A stretch of DNA of 64,000 nt from Plasmopara viticola (GCA_001695595.3 MBPM02000003.1:2621545-2685544), one strand, 5' to 3'. Shown: positions 46,645 through 60,620, numbered from the stretch's first letter. Program-made: numbers and translations. The notes: generated from the letters alone by a model not told the origin.

Positions 46645-47109
46645 TCGTTATGCCACAAACACTAGACGATGTAATTGATGCCACTCACAATACCTTCAAA
46701 TTGCTTCGCGGTTTATAGCCGTATATCTCTGCTGCCACATACCCTACTCACTCCTCTACATGCACGCGTTCACAAGCCATTTATACAGCTCACTAGCTGG
46801 CCAAAAGCAGTTGCCTGTCAGATCAACCAGTGCCGAGTCACACTGGTTTGATAGAGTTAGATGACACACTTAGGGAATAGAAAGGCTCAAAGGCCTTTTT
46901 AATAGTCTTGACGTCAGCCGGAAGGATCCGGAGTCAAGCTCCATCAGAAACAGTTCTTGACTTCAGTATATAAGTGTATTGCTTTGAACTGGTCCTTAAG
47001 TGACTTCTTCACCAGCTATTCGTGGTCTTGATGATGCGAAGTGTTTGTGAGTGTCGCCAAATGCTCGAGAAACTCCCAGAAACAAGTTTGCGAACGAGAT
47101 CAAAAACAC

Positions 47110-47181
47110 CTTCCCGTCCGGGAATTGAACCCGGGTCACCCGCGTGACAGGCGGGTATACTAACCACTATACTAACGAGAA
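47110..47181 (-). tRNA. tRNA-Asp(GTC)
   Basis: Intact; 537 bp to the next copy. Confidence 0.97.
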
Positions 47182-47646
47182 TCGTTATGCCACAAACACT
47201 AGACGATGTAATTGATGCCACTCACAATACCTTCAAATTGCTTCGCGGTTTATAGCCGTATATCTCTGCTGCCACATACCCTACTCACTCCTCTACATGC
47301 ACGCGTTCACAAGCCATTTATACAGCTCACTAGCTGGCCAAAAGCAGTTGCCTGTCAGATCAACCAGTGCCGAGTCACACTGGTTTGATAGAGTTAGATG
47401 ACACACTTAGGGAATAGAAAGGCTCAAAGGCCTTTTTAATAGTCTTGACGTCAGCCGGAAGGATCCGGAGTCAAGCTCCATCAGAAACAGTTCTTGACTT
47501 CAGTATATAAGTGTATTGCTTTGAACTGGTCCTTAAGTGACTTCTTCACCAGCTATTCGTGGTCTTGATGATGCGAAGTGTTTGTGAGTGTCGCCAAATG
47601 CTCGAGAAACTCCCAGAAACAAGTTTGCGAACGAGATCAAAAACAC

Positions 47647-47718
47647 CTTCCCGTCCGGGAATTGAACCCGGGTCACCCGCGTGACAGGCGGGTATACTAA
47701 CCACTATACTAACGAGAA
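47647..47718 (-). tRNA. tRNA-Asp(GTC)
   Basis: Intact; 538 bp to the next copy. Confidence 0.97.
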
Positions 47719-48184
47719 TCGTTATGCCACAAACACTAGACGATGTAATTGATGCCACTCACAATACCTTCAAATTGCTTCGCGGTTTATAGCCGTATAT
47801 CTCTGCTGCCACATACCCTACTCACTCCTCTACATGCACGCGTTCACAAGCCATTTATACAGCTCACTAGCTGGCCAAAAGCAGTTGCCTGTCAGATCAA
47901 CCAGTGCCGAGTCACACTGGTTTTGATAGAGTTAGATGACACACTTAGGGAATAGAAAGGCTCAAAGGCCTTTTTAATAGTCTTGACGTCAGCCGGAAGG
48001 ATCCGGAGTCAAGCTCCATCAGAAACAGTTCTTGACTTCAGTATATAAGTGTATTGCTTTGAACTGGTCCTTAAGTGACTTCTTCACCAGCTATTCGTGG
48101 TCTTGATGATGCGAAGTGTTTGTGAGTGTCGCCAAATGCTCGAGAAACTCCCAGAAACAAGTTTGCGAACGAGATCAAAAACAC

Positions 48185-48256
48185 CTTCCCGTCCGGGAAT
48201 TGAACCCGGGTCACCCGCGTGACAGGCGGGTATACTAACCACTATACTAACGAGAA
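48185..48256 (-). tRNA. tRNA-Asp(GTC)
   Basis: Intact; 537 bp to the next copy (start of a run of three). Confidence 0.97.
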
Positions 48257-48721
48257 TCGTTATGCCACAAACACTAGACGATGTAATTGATGCCACTCAC
48301 AATACCTTCAAATTGCTTCGCGGTTTATAGCCGTATATCTCTGCTGCCACATACCCTACTCACTCCTCTACATGCACGCGTTCACAAGCCATTTATACAG
48401 CTCACTAGCTGGCCAAAAGCAGTTGCCTGTCAGATCAACCAGTGCCGAGTCACACTGGTTTGATAGAGTTAGATGACACACTTAGGGAATAGAAAGGCTC
48501 AAAGGCCTTTTTAATAGTCTTGACGTCAGCCGGAAGGATCCGGAGTCAAGCTCCATCAGAAACAGTTCTTGACTTCAGTATATAAGTGTATTGCTTTGAA
48601 CTGGTCCTTAAGTGACTTCTTCACCAGCTATTCGTGGTCTTGATGATGCGAAGTGTTTGTGAGTGTCGCCAAATGCTCGAGAAACTCCCAGAAACAAGTT
48701 TGCGAACGAGATCAAAAACAC

Positions 48722-48793
48722 CTTCCCGTCCGGGAATTGAACCCGGGTCACCCGCGTGACAGGCGGGTATACTAACCACTATACTAACGAGAA
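48722..48793 (-). tRNA. tRNA-Asp(GTC)
   Basis: Intact; 537 bp to the next copy. Confidence 0.97.
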
Positions 48794-49258
48794 TCGTTAT
48801 GCCACAAACACTAGACGATGTAATTGATGCCACTCACAATACCTTCAAATTGCTTCGCGGTTTATAGCCGTATATCTCTGCTGCCACATACCCTACTCAC
48901 TCCTCTACATGCACGCGTTCACAAGCCATTTATACAGCTCACTAGCTGGCCAAAAGCAGTTGCCTGTCAGATCAACCAGTGCCGAGTCACACTGGTTTGA
49001 TAGAGTTAGATGACACACTTAGGGAATAGAAAGGCTCAAAGGCCTTTTTAATAGTCTTGACGTCAGCCGGAAGGATCCGGAGTCAAGCTCCATCAGAAAC
49101 AGTTCTTGACTTCAGTATATAAGTGTATTGCTTTGAACTGGTCCTTAAGTGACTTCTTCACCAGCTATTCGTGGTCTTGATGATGCGAAGTGTTTGTGAG
49201 TGTCGCCAAATGCTCGAGAAACTCCCAGAAACAAGTTTGCGAACGAGATCAAAAACAC

Positions 49259-49330
49259 CTTCCCGTCCGGGAATTGAACCCGGGTCACCCGCGTGACAGG
49301 CGGGTATACTAACCACTATACTAACGAGAA
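49259..49330 (-). tRNA. tRNA-Asp(GTC)
   Basis: Intact; 537 bp to the next copy. Confidence 0.97.
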
Positions 49331-49795
49331 TCGTTATGCCACAAACACTAGACGATGTAATTGATGCCACTCACAATACCTTCAAATTGCTTCGCGGTTT
49401 ATAGCCGTATATCTCTGCTGCCACATACCCTACTCACTCCTCTACATGCACGCGTTCACAAGCCATTTATACAGCTCACTAGCTGGCCAAAAGCAGTTGC
49501 CTGTCAGATCAACCAGTGCCGAGTCACACTGGTTTGATAGAGTTAGATGACACACTTAGGGAATAGAAAGGCTCAAAGGCCTTTTTAATAGTCTTGACGT
49601 CAGCCGGAAGGATCCGGAGTCAAGCTCCATCAGAAACAGTTCTTGACTTCAGTATATAAGTGTATTGCTTTGAACTGGTCCTTAAGTGACTTCTTCACCA
49701 GCTATTCGTGGTCTTGATGATGCGAAGTGTTTGTGAGTGTCGCCAAATGCTCGAGAAACTCCCAGAAACAAGTTTGCGAACGAGATCAAAAACAC

Positions 49796-49867
49796 CTTCC
49801 CGTCCGGGAATTGAACCCGGGTCACCCGCGTGACAGGCGGGTATACTAACCACTATACTAACGAGAA
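49796..49867 (-). tRNA. tRNA-Asp(GTC)
   Basis: Intact; 538 bp to the next copy. Confidence 0.97.
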
Positions 49868-50333
49868 TCGTTATGCCACAAACACTAGACGATGTAATTG
49901 ATGCCACTCACAATACCTTCAAATTGCTTCGCGGTTTATAGCCGTATATCTCTGCTGCCACATACCCTACTCACTCCTCTACATGCACGCGTTCACAAGC
50001 CATTTATACAGCTCACTAGCTGGCCAAAAGCAGTTGCCTGTCAGATCAACCAGTGCCGAGTCACACTGGTTTTGATAGAGTTAGATGACACACTTAGGGA
50101 ATAGAAAGGCTCAAAGGCCTTTTTAATAGTCTTGACGTCAGCCGGAAGGATCCGGAGTCAAGCTCCATCAGAAACAGTTCTTGACTTCAGTATATAAGTG
50201 TATTGCTTTGAACTGGTCCTTAAGTGACTTCTTCACCAGCTATTCGTGGTCTTGATGATGCGAAGTGTTTGTGAGTGTCGCCAAATGCTCGAGAAACTCC
50301 CAGAAACAAGTTTGCGAACGAGATCAAAAACAC

Positions 50334-50405
50334 CTTCCCGTCCGGGAATTGAACCCGGGTCACCCGCGTGACAGGCGGGTATACTAACCACTATACTAAC
50401 GAGAA
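50334..50405 (-). tRNA. tRNA-Asp(GTC)
   Basis: Intact; 537 bp to the next copy. Confidence 0.97.
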
Positions 50406-50870
50406 TCGTTATGCCACAAACACTAGACGATGTAATTGATGCCACTCACAATACCTTCAAATTGCTTCGCGGTTTATAGCCGTATATCTCTGCTGCCACA
50501 TACCCTACTCACTCCTCTACATGCACGCGTTCACAAGCCATTTATACAGCTCACTAGCTGGCCAAAAGCAGTTGCCTGTCAGATCAACCAGTGCCGAGTC
50601 ACACTGGTTTGATAGAGTTAGATGACACACTTAGGGAATAGAAAGGCTCAAAGGCCTTTTTAATAGTCTTGACGTCAGCCGGAAGGATCCGGAGTCAAGC
50701 TCCATCAGAAACAGTTCTTGACTTCAGTATATAAGTGTATTGCTTTGAACTGGTCCTTAAGTGACTTCTTCACCAGCTATTCGTGGTCTTGATGATGCGA
50801 AGTGTTTGTGAGTGTCGCCAAATGCTCGAGAAACTCCCAGAAACAAGTTTGCGAACGAGATCAAAAACAC

Positions 50871-50942
50871 CTTCCCGTCCGGGAATTGAACCCGGGTCAC
50901 CCGCGTGACAGGCGGGTATACTAACCACTATACTAACGAGAA
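50871..50942 (-). tRNA. tRNA-Asp(GTC)
   Basis: Intact; 537 bp to the next copy. Confidence 0.97.
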
Positions 50943-51407
50943 TCGTTATGCCACAAACACTAGACGATGTAATTGATGCCACTCACAATACCTTCAAATT
51001 GCTTCGCGGTTTATAGCCGTATATCTCTGCTGCCACATACCCTACTCACTCCTCTACATGCACGCGTTCACAAGCCATTTATACAGCTCACTAGCTGGCC
51101 AAAAGCAGTTGCCTGTCAGATCAACCAGTGCCGAGTCACACTGGTTTGATAGAGTTAGATGACACACTTAGGGAATAGAAAGGCTCAAAGGCCTTTTTAA
51201 TAGTCTTGACGTCAGCCGGAAGGATCCGGAGTCAAGCTCCATCAGAAACAGTTCTTGACTTCAGTATATAAGTGTATTGCTTTGAACTGGTCCTTAAGTG
51301 ACTTCTTCACCAGCTATTCGTGGTCTTGATGATGCGAAGTGTTTGTGAGTGTCGCCAAATGCTCGAGAAACTCCCAGAAACAAGTTTGCGAACGAGATCA
51401 AAAACAC

Positions 51408-51479
51408 CTTCCCGTCCGGGAATTGAACCCGGGTCACCCGCGTGACAGGCGGGTATACTAACCACTATACTAACGAGAA
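51408..51479 (-). tRNA. tRNA-Asp(GTC)
   Basis: Intact; 538 bp to the next copy (start of a run of three). Confidence 0.97.
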
Positions 51480-51945
51480 TCGTTATGCCACAAACACTAG
51501 ACGATGTAATTGATGCCACTCACAATACCTTCAAATTGCTTCGCGGTTTATAGCCGTATATCTCTGCTGCCACATACCCTACTCACTCCTCTACATGCAC
51601 GCGTTCACAAGCCATTTATACAGCTCACTAGCTGGCCAAAAGCAGTTGCCTGTCAGATCAACCAGTGCCGAGTCACACTGGTTTTGATAGAGTTAGATGA
51701 CACACTTAGGGAATAGAAAGGCTCAAAGGCCTTTTTAATAGTCTTGACGTCAGCCGGAAGGATCCGGAGTCAAGCTCCATCAGAAACAGTTCTTGACTTC
51801 AGTATATAAGTGTATTGCTTTGAACTGGTCCTTAAGTGACTTCTTCACCAGCTATTCGTGGTCTTGATGATGCGAAGTGTTTGTGAGTGTCGCCAAATGC
51901 TCGAGAAACTCCCAGAAACAAGTTTGCGAACGAGATCAAAAACAC

Positions 51946-52017
51946 CTTCCCGTCCGGGAATTGAACCCGGGTCACCCGCGTGACAGGCGGGTATACTAAC
52001 CACTATACTAACGAGAA
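51946..52017 (-). tRNA. tRNA-Asp(GTC)
   Basis: Intact; 538 bp to the next copy. Confidence 0.97.
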
Positions 52018-52483
52018 TCGTTATGCCACAAACACTAGACGATGTAATTGATGCCACTCACAATACCTTCAAATTGCTTCGCGGTTTATAGCCGTATATC
52101 TCTGCTGCCACATACCCTACTCACTCCTCTACATGCACGCGTTCACAAGCCATTTATACAGCTCACTAGCTGGCCAAAAGCAGTTGCCTGTCAGATCAAC
52201 CAGTGCCGAGTCACACTGGTTTTGATAGAGTTAGATGACACACTTAGGGAATAGAAAGGCTCAAAGGCCTTTTTAATAGTCTTGACGTCAGCCGGAAGGA
52301 TCCGGAGTCAAGCTCCATCAGAAACAGTTCTTGACTTCAGTATATAAGTGTATTGCTTTGAACTGGTCCTTAAGTGACTTCTTCACCAGCTATTCGTGGT
52401 CTTGATGATGCGAAGTGTTTGTGAGTGTCGCCAAATGCTCGAGAAACTCCCAGAAACAAGTTTGCGAACGAGATCAAAAACAC

Positions 52484-52555
52484 CTTCCCGTCCGGGAATT
52501 GAACCCGGGTCACCCGCGTGACAGGCGGGTATACTAACCACTATACTAACGAGAA
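52484..52555 (-). tRNA. tRNA-Asp(GTC)
   Basis: Intact; 538 bp to the next copy. Confidence 0.97.
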
Positions 52556-53021
52556 TCGTTATGCCACAAACACTAGACGATGTAATTGATGCCACTCACA
52601 ATACCTTCAAATTGCTTCGCGGTTTATAGCCGTATATCTCTGCTGCCACATACCCTACTCACTCCTCTACATGCACGCGTTCACAAGCCATTTATACAGC
52701 TCACTAGCTGGCCAAAAGCAGTTGCCTGTCAGATCAACCAGTGCCGAGTCACACTGGTTTTGATAGAGTTAGATGACACACTTAGGGAATAGAAAGGCTC
52801 AAAGGCCTTTTTAATAGTCTTGACGTCAGCCGGAAGGATCCGGAGTCAAGCTCCATCAGAAACAGTTCTTGACTTCAGTATATAAGTGTATTGCTTTGAA
52901 CTGGTCCTTAAGTGACTTCTTCACCAGCTATTCGTGGTCTTGATGATGCGAAGTGTTTGTGAGTGTCGCCAAATGCTCGAGAAACTCCCAGAAACAAGTT
53001 TGCGAACGAGATCAAAAACAC

Positions 53022-53093
53022 CTTCCCGTCCGGGAATTGAACCCGGGTCACCCGCGTGACAGGCGGGTATACTAACCACTATACTAACGAGAA
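53022..53093 (-). tRNA. tRNA-Asp(GTC)
   Basis: Intact; 537 bp to the next copy. Confidence 0.97.
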
Positions 53094-53558
53094 TCGTTAT
53101 GCCACAAACACTAGACGATGTAATTGATGCCACTCACAATACCTTCAAATTGCTTCGCGGTTTATAGCCGTATATCTCTGCTGCCACATACCCTACTCAC
53201 TCCTCTACATGCACGCGTTCACAAGCCATTTATACAGCTCACTAGCTGGCCAAAAGCAGTTGCCTGTCAGATCAACCAGTGCCGAGTCACACTGGTTTGA
53301 TAGAGTTAGATGACACACTTAGGGAATAGAAAGGCTCAAAGGCCTTTTTAATAGTCTTGACGTCAGCCGGAAGGATCCGGAGTCAAGCTCCATCAGAAAC
53401 AGTTCTTGACTTCAGTATATAAGTGTATTGCTTTGAACTGGTCCTTAAGTGACTTCTTCACCAGCTATTCGTGGTCTTGATGATGCGAAGTGTTTGTGAG
53501 TGTCGCCAAATGCTCGAGAAACTCCCAGAAACAAGTTTGCGAACGAGATCAAAAACAC

Positions 53559-53630
53559 CTTCCCGTCCGGGAATTGAACCCGGGTCACCCGCGTGACAGG
53601 CGGGTATACTAACCACTATACTAACGAGAA
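53559..53630 (-). tRNA. tRNA-Asp(GTC)
   Basis: Intact; 538 bp to the next copy. Confidence 0.97.
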
Positions 53631-54096
53631 TCGTTATGCCACAAACACTAGACGATGTAATTGATGCCACTCACAATACCTTCAAATTGCTTCGCGGTTT
53701 ATAGCCGTATATCTCTGCTGCCACATACCCTACTCACTCCTCTACATGCACGCGTTCACAAGCCATTTATACAGCTCACTAGCTGGCCAAAAGCAGTTGC
53801 CTGTCAGATCAACCAGTGCCGAGTCACACTGGTTTTGATAGAGTTAGATGACACACTTAGGGAATAGAAAGGCTCAAAGGCCTTTTTAATAGTCTTGACG
53901 TCAGCCGGAAGGATCCGGAGTCAAGCTCCATCAGAAACAGTTCTTGACTTCAGTATATAAGTGTATTGCTTTGAACTGGTCCTTAAGTGACTTCTTCACC
54001 AGCTATTCGTGGTCTTGATGATGCGAAGTGTTTGTGAGTGTCGCCAAATGCTCGAGAAACTCCCAGAAACAAGTTTGCGAACGAGATCAAAAACAC

Positions 54097-54168
54097 CTTC
54101 CCGTCCGGGAATTGAACCCGGGTCACCCGCGTGACAGGCGGGTATACTAACCACTATACTAACGAGAA
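54097..54168 (-). tRNA. tRNA-Asp(GTC)
   Basis: Intact; 537 bp to the next copy. Confidence 0.97.
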
Positions 54169-54633
54169 TCGTTATGCCACAAACACTAGACGATGTAATT
54201 GATGCCACTCACAATACCTTCAAATTGCTTCGCGGTTTATAGCCGTATATCTCTGCTGCCACATACCCTACTCACTCCTCTACATGCACGCGTTCACAAG
54301 CCATTTATACAGCTCACTAGCTGGCCAAAAGCAGTTGCCTGTCAGATCAACCAGTGCCGAGTCACACTGGTTTGATAGAGTTAGATGACACACTTAGGGA
54401 ATAGAAAGGCTCAAAGGCCTTTTTAATAGTCTTGACGTCAGCCGGAAGGATCCGGAGTCAAGCTCCATCAGAAACAGTTCTTGACTTCAGTATATAAGTG
54501 TATTGCTTTGAACTGGTCCTTAAGTGACTTCTTCACCAGCTATTCGTGGTCTTGATGATGCGAAGTGTTTGTGAGTGTCGCCAAATGCTCGAGAAACTCC
54601 CAGAAACAAGTTTGCGAACGAGATCAAAAACAC

Positions 54634-54705
54634 CTTCCCGTCCGGGAATTGAACCCGGGTCACCCGCGTGACAGGCGGGTATACTAACCACTATACTAAC
54701 GAGAA
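54634..54705 (-). tRNA. tRNA-Asp(GTC)
   Basis: Intact; 538 bp to the next copy. Confidence 0.97.
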
Positions 54706-55171
54706 TCGTTATGCCACAAACACTAGACGATGTAATTGATGCCACTCACAATACCTTCAAATTGCTTCGCGGTTTATAGCCGTATATCTCTGCTGCCACA
54801 TACCCTACTCACTCCTCTACATGCACGCGTTCACAAGCCATTTATACAGCTCACTAGCTGGCCAAAAGCAGTTGCCTGTCAGATCAACCAGTGCCGAGTC
54901 ACACTGGTTTTGATAGAGTTAGATGACACACTTAGGGAATAGAAAGGCTCAAAGGCCTTTTTAATAGTCTTGACGTCAGCCGGAAGGATCCGGAGTCAAG
55001 CTCCATCAGAAACAGTTCTTGACTTCAGTATATAAGTGTATTGCTTTGAACTGGTCCTTAAGTGACTTCTTCACCAGCTATTCGTGGTCTTGATGATGCG
55101 AAGTGTTTGTGAGTGTCGCCAAATGCTCGAGAAACTCCCAGAAACAAGTTTGCGAACGAGATCAAAAACAC

Positions 55172-55243
55172 CTTCCCGTCCGGGAATTGAACCCGGGTCA
55201 CCCGCGTGACAGGCGGGTATACTAACCACTATACTAACGAGAA
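55172..55243 (-). tRNA. tRNA-Asp(GTC)
   Basis: Intact; 538 bp to the next copy. Confidence 0.97.
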
Positions 55244-55709
55244 TCGTTATGCCACAAACACTAGACGATGTAATTGATGCCACTCACAATACCTTCAAAT
55301 TGCTTCGCGGTTTATAGCCGTATATCTCTGCTGCCACATACCCTACTCACTCCTCTACATGCACGCGTTCACAAGCCATTTATACAGCTCACTAGCTGGC
55401 CAAAAGCAGTTGCCTGTCAGATCAACCAGTGCCGAGTCACACTGGTTTTGATAGAGTTAGATGACACACTTAGGGAATAGAAAGGCTCAAAGGCCTTTTT
55501 AATAGTCTTGACGTCAGCCGGAAGGATCCGGAGTCAAGCTCCATCAGAAACAGTTCTTGACTTCAGTATATAAGTGTATTGCTTTGAACTGGTCCTTAAG
55601 TGACTTCTTCACCAGCTATTCGTGGTCTTGATGATGCGAAGTGTTTGTGAGTGTCGCCAAATGCTCGAGAAACTCCCAGAAACAAGTTTGCGAACGAGAT
55701 CAAAAACAC

Positions 55710-55781
55710 CTTCCCGTCCGGGAATTGAACCCGGGTCACCCGCGTGACAGGCGGGTATACTAACCACTATACTAACGAGAA
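55710..55781 (-). tRNA. tRNA-Asp(GTC)
   Basis: Intact; 538 bp to the next copy. Confidence 0.97.
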
Positions 55782-56247
55782 TCGTTATGCCACAAACACT
55801 AGACGATGTAATTGATGCCACTCACAATACCTTCAAATTGCTTCGCGGTTTATAGCCGTATATCTCTGCTGCCACATACCCTACTCACTCCTCTACATGC
55901 ACGCGTTCACAAGCCATTTATACAGCTCACTAGCTGGCCAAAAGCAGTTGCCTGTCAGATCAACCAGTGCCGAGTCACACTGGTTTTGATAGAGTTAGAT
56001 GACACACTTAGGGAATAGAAAGGCTCAAAGGCCTTTTTAATAGTCTTGACGTCAGCCGGAAGGATCCGGAGTCAAGCTCCATCAGAAACAGTTCTTGACT
56101 TCAGTATATAAGTGTATTGCTTTGAACTGGTCCTTAAGTGACTTCTTCACCAGCTATTCGTGGTCTTGATGATGCGAAGTGTTTGTGAGTGTCGCCAAAT
56201 GCTCGAGAAACTCCCAGAAACAAGTTTGCGAACGAGATCAAAAACAC

Positions 56248-56319
56248 CTTCCCGTCCGGGAATTGAACCCGGGTCACCCGCGTGACAGGCGGGTATACTA
56301 ACCACTATACTAACGAGAA
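56248..56319 (-). tRNA. tRNA-Asp(GTC)
   Basis: Intact; 537 bp to the next copy. Confidence 0.97.
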
Positions 56320-56784
56320 TCGTTATGCCACAAACACTAGACGATGTAATTGATGCCACTCACAATACCTTCAAATTGCTTCGCGGTTTATAGCCGTATA
56401 TCTCTGCTGCCACATACCCTACTCACTCCTCTACATGCACGCGTTCACAAGCCATTTATACAGCTCACTAGCTGGCCAAAAGCAGTTGCCTGTCAGATCA
56501 ACCAGTGCCGAGTCACACTGGTTTGATAGAGTTAGATGACACACTTAGGGAATAGAAAGGCTCAAAGGCCTTTTTAATAGTCTTGACGTCAGCCGGAAGG
56601 ATCCGGAGTCAAGCTCCATCAGAAACAGTTCTTGACTTCAGTATATAAGTGTATTGCTTTGAACTGGTCCTTAAGTGACTTCTTCACCAGCTATTCGTGG
56701 TCTTGATGATGCGAAGTGTTTGTGAGTGTCGCCAAATGCTCGAGAAACTCCCAGAAACAAGTTTGCGAACGAGATCAAAAACAC

Positions 56785-56856
56785 CTTCCCGTCCGGGAAT
56801 TGAACCCGGGTCACCCGCGTGACAGGCGGGTATACTAACCACTATACTAACGAGAA
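56785..56856 (-). tRNA. tRNA-Asp(GTC)
   Basis: Intact; 538 bp to the next copy. Confidence 0.97.
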
Positions 56857-57322
56857 TCGTTATGCCACAAACACTAGACGATGTAATTGATGCCACTCAC
56901 AATACCTTCAAATTGCTTCGCGGTTTATAGCCGTATATCTCTGCTGCCACATACCCTACTCACTCCTCTACATGCACGCGTTCACAAGCCATTTATACAG
57001 CTCACTAGCTGGCCAAAAGCAGTTGCCTGTCAGATCAACCAGTGCCGAGTCACACTGGTTTTGATAGAGTTAGATGACACACTTAGGGAATAGAAAGGCT
57101 CAAAGGCCTTTTTAATAGTCTTGACGTCAGCCGGAAGGATCCGGAGTCAAGCTCCATCAGAAACAGTTCTTGACTTCAGTATATAAGTGTATTGCTTTGA
57201 ACTGGTCCTTAAGTGACTTCTTCACCAGCTATTCGTGGTCTTGATGATGCGAAGTGTTTGTGAGTGTCGCCAAATGCTCGAGAAACTCCCAGAAACAAGT
57301 TTGCGAACGAGATCAAAAACAC

Positions 57323-57394
57323 CTTCCCGTCCGGGAATTGAACCCGGGTCACCCGCGTGACAGGCGGGTATACTAACCACTATACTAACGAGAA
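57323..57394 (-). tRNA. tRNA-Asp(GTC)
   Basis: Intact; 538 bp to the next copy. Confidence 0.97.
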
Positions 57395-57860
57395 TCGTTA
57401 TGCCACAAACACTAGACGATGTAATTGATGCCACTCACAATACCTTCAAATTGCTTCGCGGTTTATAGCCGTATATCTCTGCTGCCACATACCCTACTCA
57501 CTCCTCTACATGCACGCGTTCACAAGCCATTTATACAGCTCACTAGCTGGCCAAAAGCAGTTGCCTGTCAGATCAACCAGTGCCGAGTCACACTGGTTTT
57601 GATAGAGTTAGATGACACACTTAGGGAATAGAAAGGCTCAAAGGCCTTTTTAATAGTCTTGACGTCAGCCGGAAGGATCCGGAGTCAAGCTCCATCAGAA
57701 ACAGTTCTTGACTTCAGTATATAAGTGTATTGCTTTGAACTGGTCCTTAAGTGACTTCTTCACCAGCTATTCGTGGTCTTGATGATGCGAAGTGTTTGTG
57801 AGTGTCGCCAAATGCTCGAGAAACTCCCAGAAACAAGTTTGCGAACGAGATCAAAAACAC

Positions 57861-57932
57861 CTTCCCGTCCGGGAATTGAACCCGGGTCACCCGCGTGACA
57901 GGCGGGTATACTAACCACTATACTAACGAGAA
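57861..57932 (-). tRNA. tRNA-Asp(GTC)
   Basis: Intact; 538 bp to the next copy. Confidence 0.97.
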
Positions 57933-58398
57933 TCGTTATGCCACAAACACTAGACGATGTAATTGATGCCACTCACAATACCTTCAAATTGCTTCGCGGT
58001 TTATAGCCGTATATCTCTGCTGCCACATACCCTACTCACTCCTCTACATGCACGCGTTCACAAGCCATTTATACAGCTCACTAGCTGGCCAAAAGCAGTT
58101 GCCTGTCAGATCAACCAGTGCCGAGTCACACTGGTTTTGATAGAGTTAGATGACACACTTAGGGAATAGAAAGGCTCAAAGGCCTTTTTAATAGTCTTGA
58201 CGTCAGCCGGAAGGATCCGGAGTCAAGCTCCATCAGAAACAGTTCTTGACTTCAGTATATAAGTGTATTGCTTTGAACTGGTCCTTAAGTGACTTCTTCA
58301 CCAGCTATTCGTGGTCTTGATGATGCGAAGTGTTTGTGAGTGTCGCCAAATGCTCGAGAAACTCCCAGAAACAAGTTTGCGAACGAGATCAAAAACAC

Positions 58399-58470
58399 CT
58401 TCCCGTCCGGGAATTGAACCCGGGTCACCCGCGTGACAGGCGGGTATACTAACCACTATACTAACGAGAA
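58399..58470 (-). tRNA. tRNA-Asp(GTC)
   Basis: Intact; 537 bp to the next copy. Confidence 0.97.
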
Positions 58471-58935
58471 TCGTTATGCCACAAACACTAGACGATGTAA
58501 TTGATGCCACTCACAATACCTTCAAATTGCTTCGCGGTTTATAGCCGTATATCTCTGCTGCCACATACCCTACTCACTCCTCTACATGCACGCGTTCACA
58601 AGCCATTTATACAGCTCACTAGCTGGCCAAAAGCAGTTGCCTGTCAGATCAACCAGTGCCGAGTCACACTGGTTTGATAGAGTTAGATGACACACTTAGG
58701 GAATAGAAAGGCTCAAAGGCCTTTTTAATAGTCTTGACGTCAGCCGGAAGGATCCGGAGTCAAGCTCCATCAGAAACAGTTCTTGACTTCAGTATATAAG
58801 TGTATTGCTTTGAACTGGTCCTTAAGTGACTTCTTCACCAGCTATTCGTGGTCTTGATGATGCGAAGTGTTTGTGAGTGTCGCCAAATGCTCGAGAAACT
58901 CCCAGAAACAAGTTTGCGAACGAGATCAAAAACAC

Positions 58936-59007
58936 CTTCCCGTCCGGGAATTGAACCCGGGTCACCCGCGTGACAGGCGGGTATACTAACCACTATACTA
59001 ACGAGAA
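58936..59007 (-). tRNA. tRNA-Asp(GTC)
   Basis: Intact; 537 bp to the next copy. Confidence 0.97.
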
Positions 59008-59472
59008 TCGTTATGCCACAAACACTAGACGATGTAATTGATGCCACTCACAATACCTTCAAATTGCTTCGCGGTTTATAGCCGTATATCTCTGCTGCCA
59101 CATACCCTACTCACTCCTCTACATGCACGCGTTCACAAGCCATTTATACAGCTCACTAGCTGGCCAAAAGCAGTTGCCTGTCAGATCAACCAGTGCCGAG
59201 TCACACTGGTTTGATAGAGTTAGATGACACACTTAGGGAATAGAAAGGCTCAAAGGCCTTTTTAATAGTCTTGACGTCAGCCGGAAGGATCCGGAGTCAA
59301 GCTCCATCAGAAACAGTTCTTGACTTCAGTATATAAGTGTATTGCTTTGAACTGGTCCTTAAGTGACTTCTTCACCAGCTATTCGTGGTCTTGATGATGC
59401 GAAGTGTTTGTGAGTGTCGCCAAATGCTCGAGAAACTCCCAGAAACAAGTTTGCGAACGAGATCAAAAACAC

Positions 59473-59544
59473 CTTCCCGTCCGGGAATTGAACCCGGGTC
59501 ACCCGCGTGACAGGCGGGTATACTAACCACTATACTAACGAGAA
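59473..59544 (-). tRNA. tRNA-Asp(GTC)
   Basis: Intact; begins a run of eight 538-bp intervals that reaches the last copy. Confidence 0.97.
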
Positions 59545-60010
59545 TCGTTATGCCACAAACACTAGACGATGTAATTGATGCCACTCACAATACCTTCAAA
59601 TTGCTTCGCGGTTTATAGCCGTATATCTCTGCTGCCACATACCCTACTCACTCCTCTACATGCACGCGTTCACAAGCCATTTATACAGCTCACTAGCTGG
59701 CCAAAAGCAGTTGCCTGTCAGATCAACCAGTGCCGAGTCACACTGGTTTTGATAGAGTTAGATGACACACTTAGGGAATAGAAAGGCTCAAAGGCCTTTT
59801 TAATAGTCTTGACGTCAGCCGGAAGGATCCGGAGTCAAGCTCCATCAGAAACAGTTCTTGACTTCAGTATATAAGTGTATTGCTTTGAACTGGTCCTTAA
59901 GTGACTTCTTCACCAGCTATTCGTGGTCTTGATGATGCGAAGTGTTTGTGAGTGTCGCCAAATGCTCGAGAAACTCCCAGAAACAAGTTTGCGAACGAGA
60001 TCAAAAACAC

Positions 60011-60082
60011 CTTCCCGTCCGGGAATTGAACCCGGGTCACCCGCGTGACAGGCGGGTATACTAACCACTATACTAACGAGAA
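60011..60082 (-). tRNA. tRNA-Asp(GTC)
   Basis: Intact; 538 bp to the next copy. Confidence 0.97.
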
Positions 60083-60548
60083 TCGTTATGCCACAAACAC
60101 TAGACGATGTAATTGATGCCACTCACAATACCTTCAAATTGCTTCGCGGTTTATAGCCGTATATCTCTGCTGCCACATACCCTACTCACTCCTCTACATG
60201 CACGCGTTCACAAGCCATTTATACAGCTCACTAGCTGGCCAAAAGCAGTTGCCTGTCAGATCAACCAGTGCCGAGTCACACTGGTTTTGATAGAGTTAGA
60301 TGACACACTTAGGGAATAGAAAGGCTCAAAGGCCTTTTTAATAGTCTTGACGTCAGCCGGAAGGATCCGGAGTCAAGCTCCATCAGAAACAGTTCTTGAC
60401 TTCAGTATATAAGTGTATTGCTTTGAACTGGTCCTTAAGTGACTTCTTCACCAGCTATTCGTGGTCTTGATGATGCGAAGTGTTTGTGAGTGTCGCCAAA
60501 TGCTCGAGAAACTCCCAGAAACAAGTTTGCGAACGAGATCAAAAACAC

Positions 60549-60620
60549 CTTCCCGTCCGGGAATTGAACCCGGGTCACCCGCGTGACAGGCGGGTATACT
60601 AACCACTATACTAACGAGAA
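60549..60620 (-). tRNA. tRNA-Asp(GTC)
   Basis: Intact; 538 bp to the next copy. Confidence 0.97.
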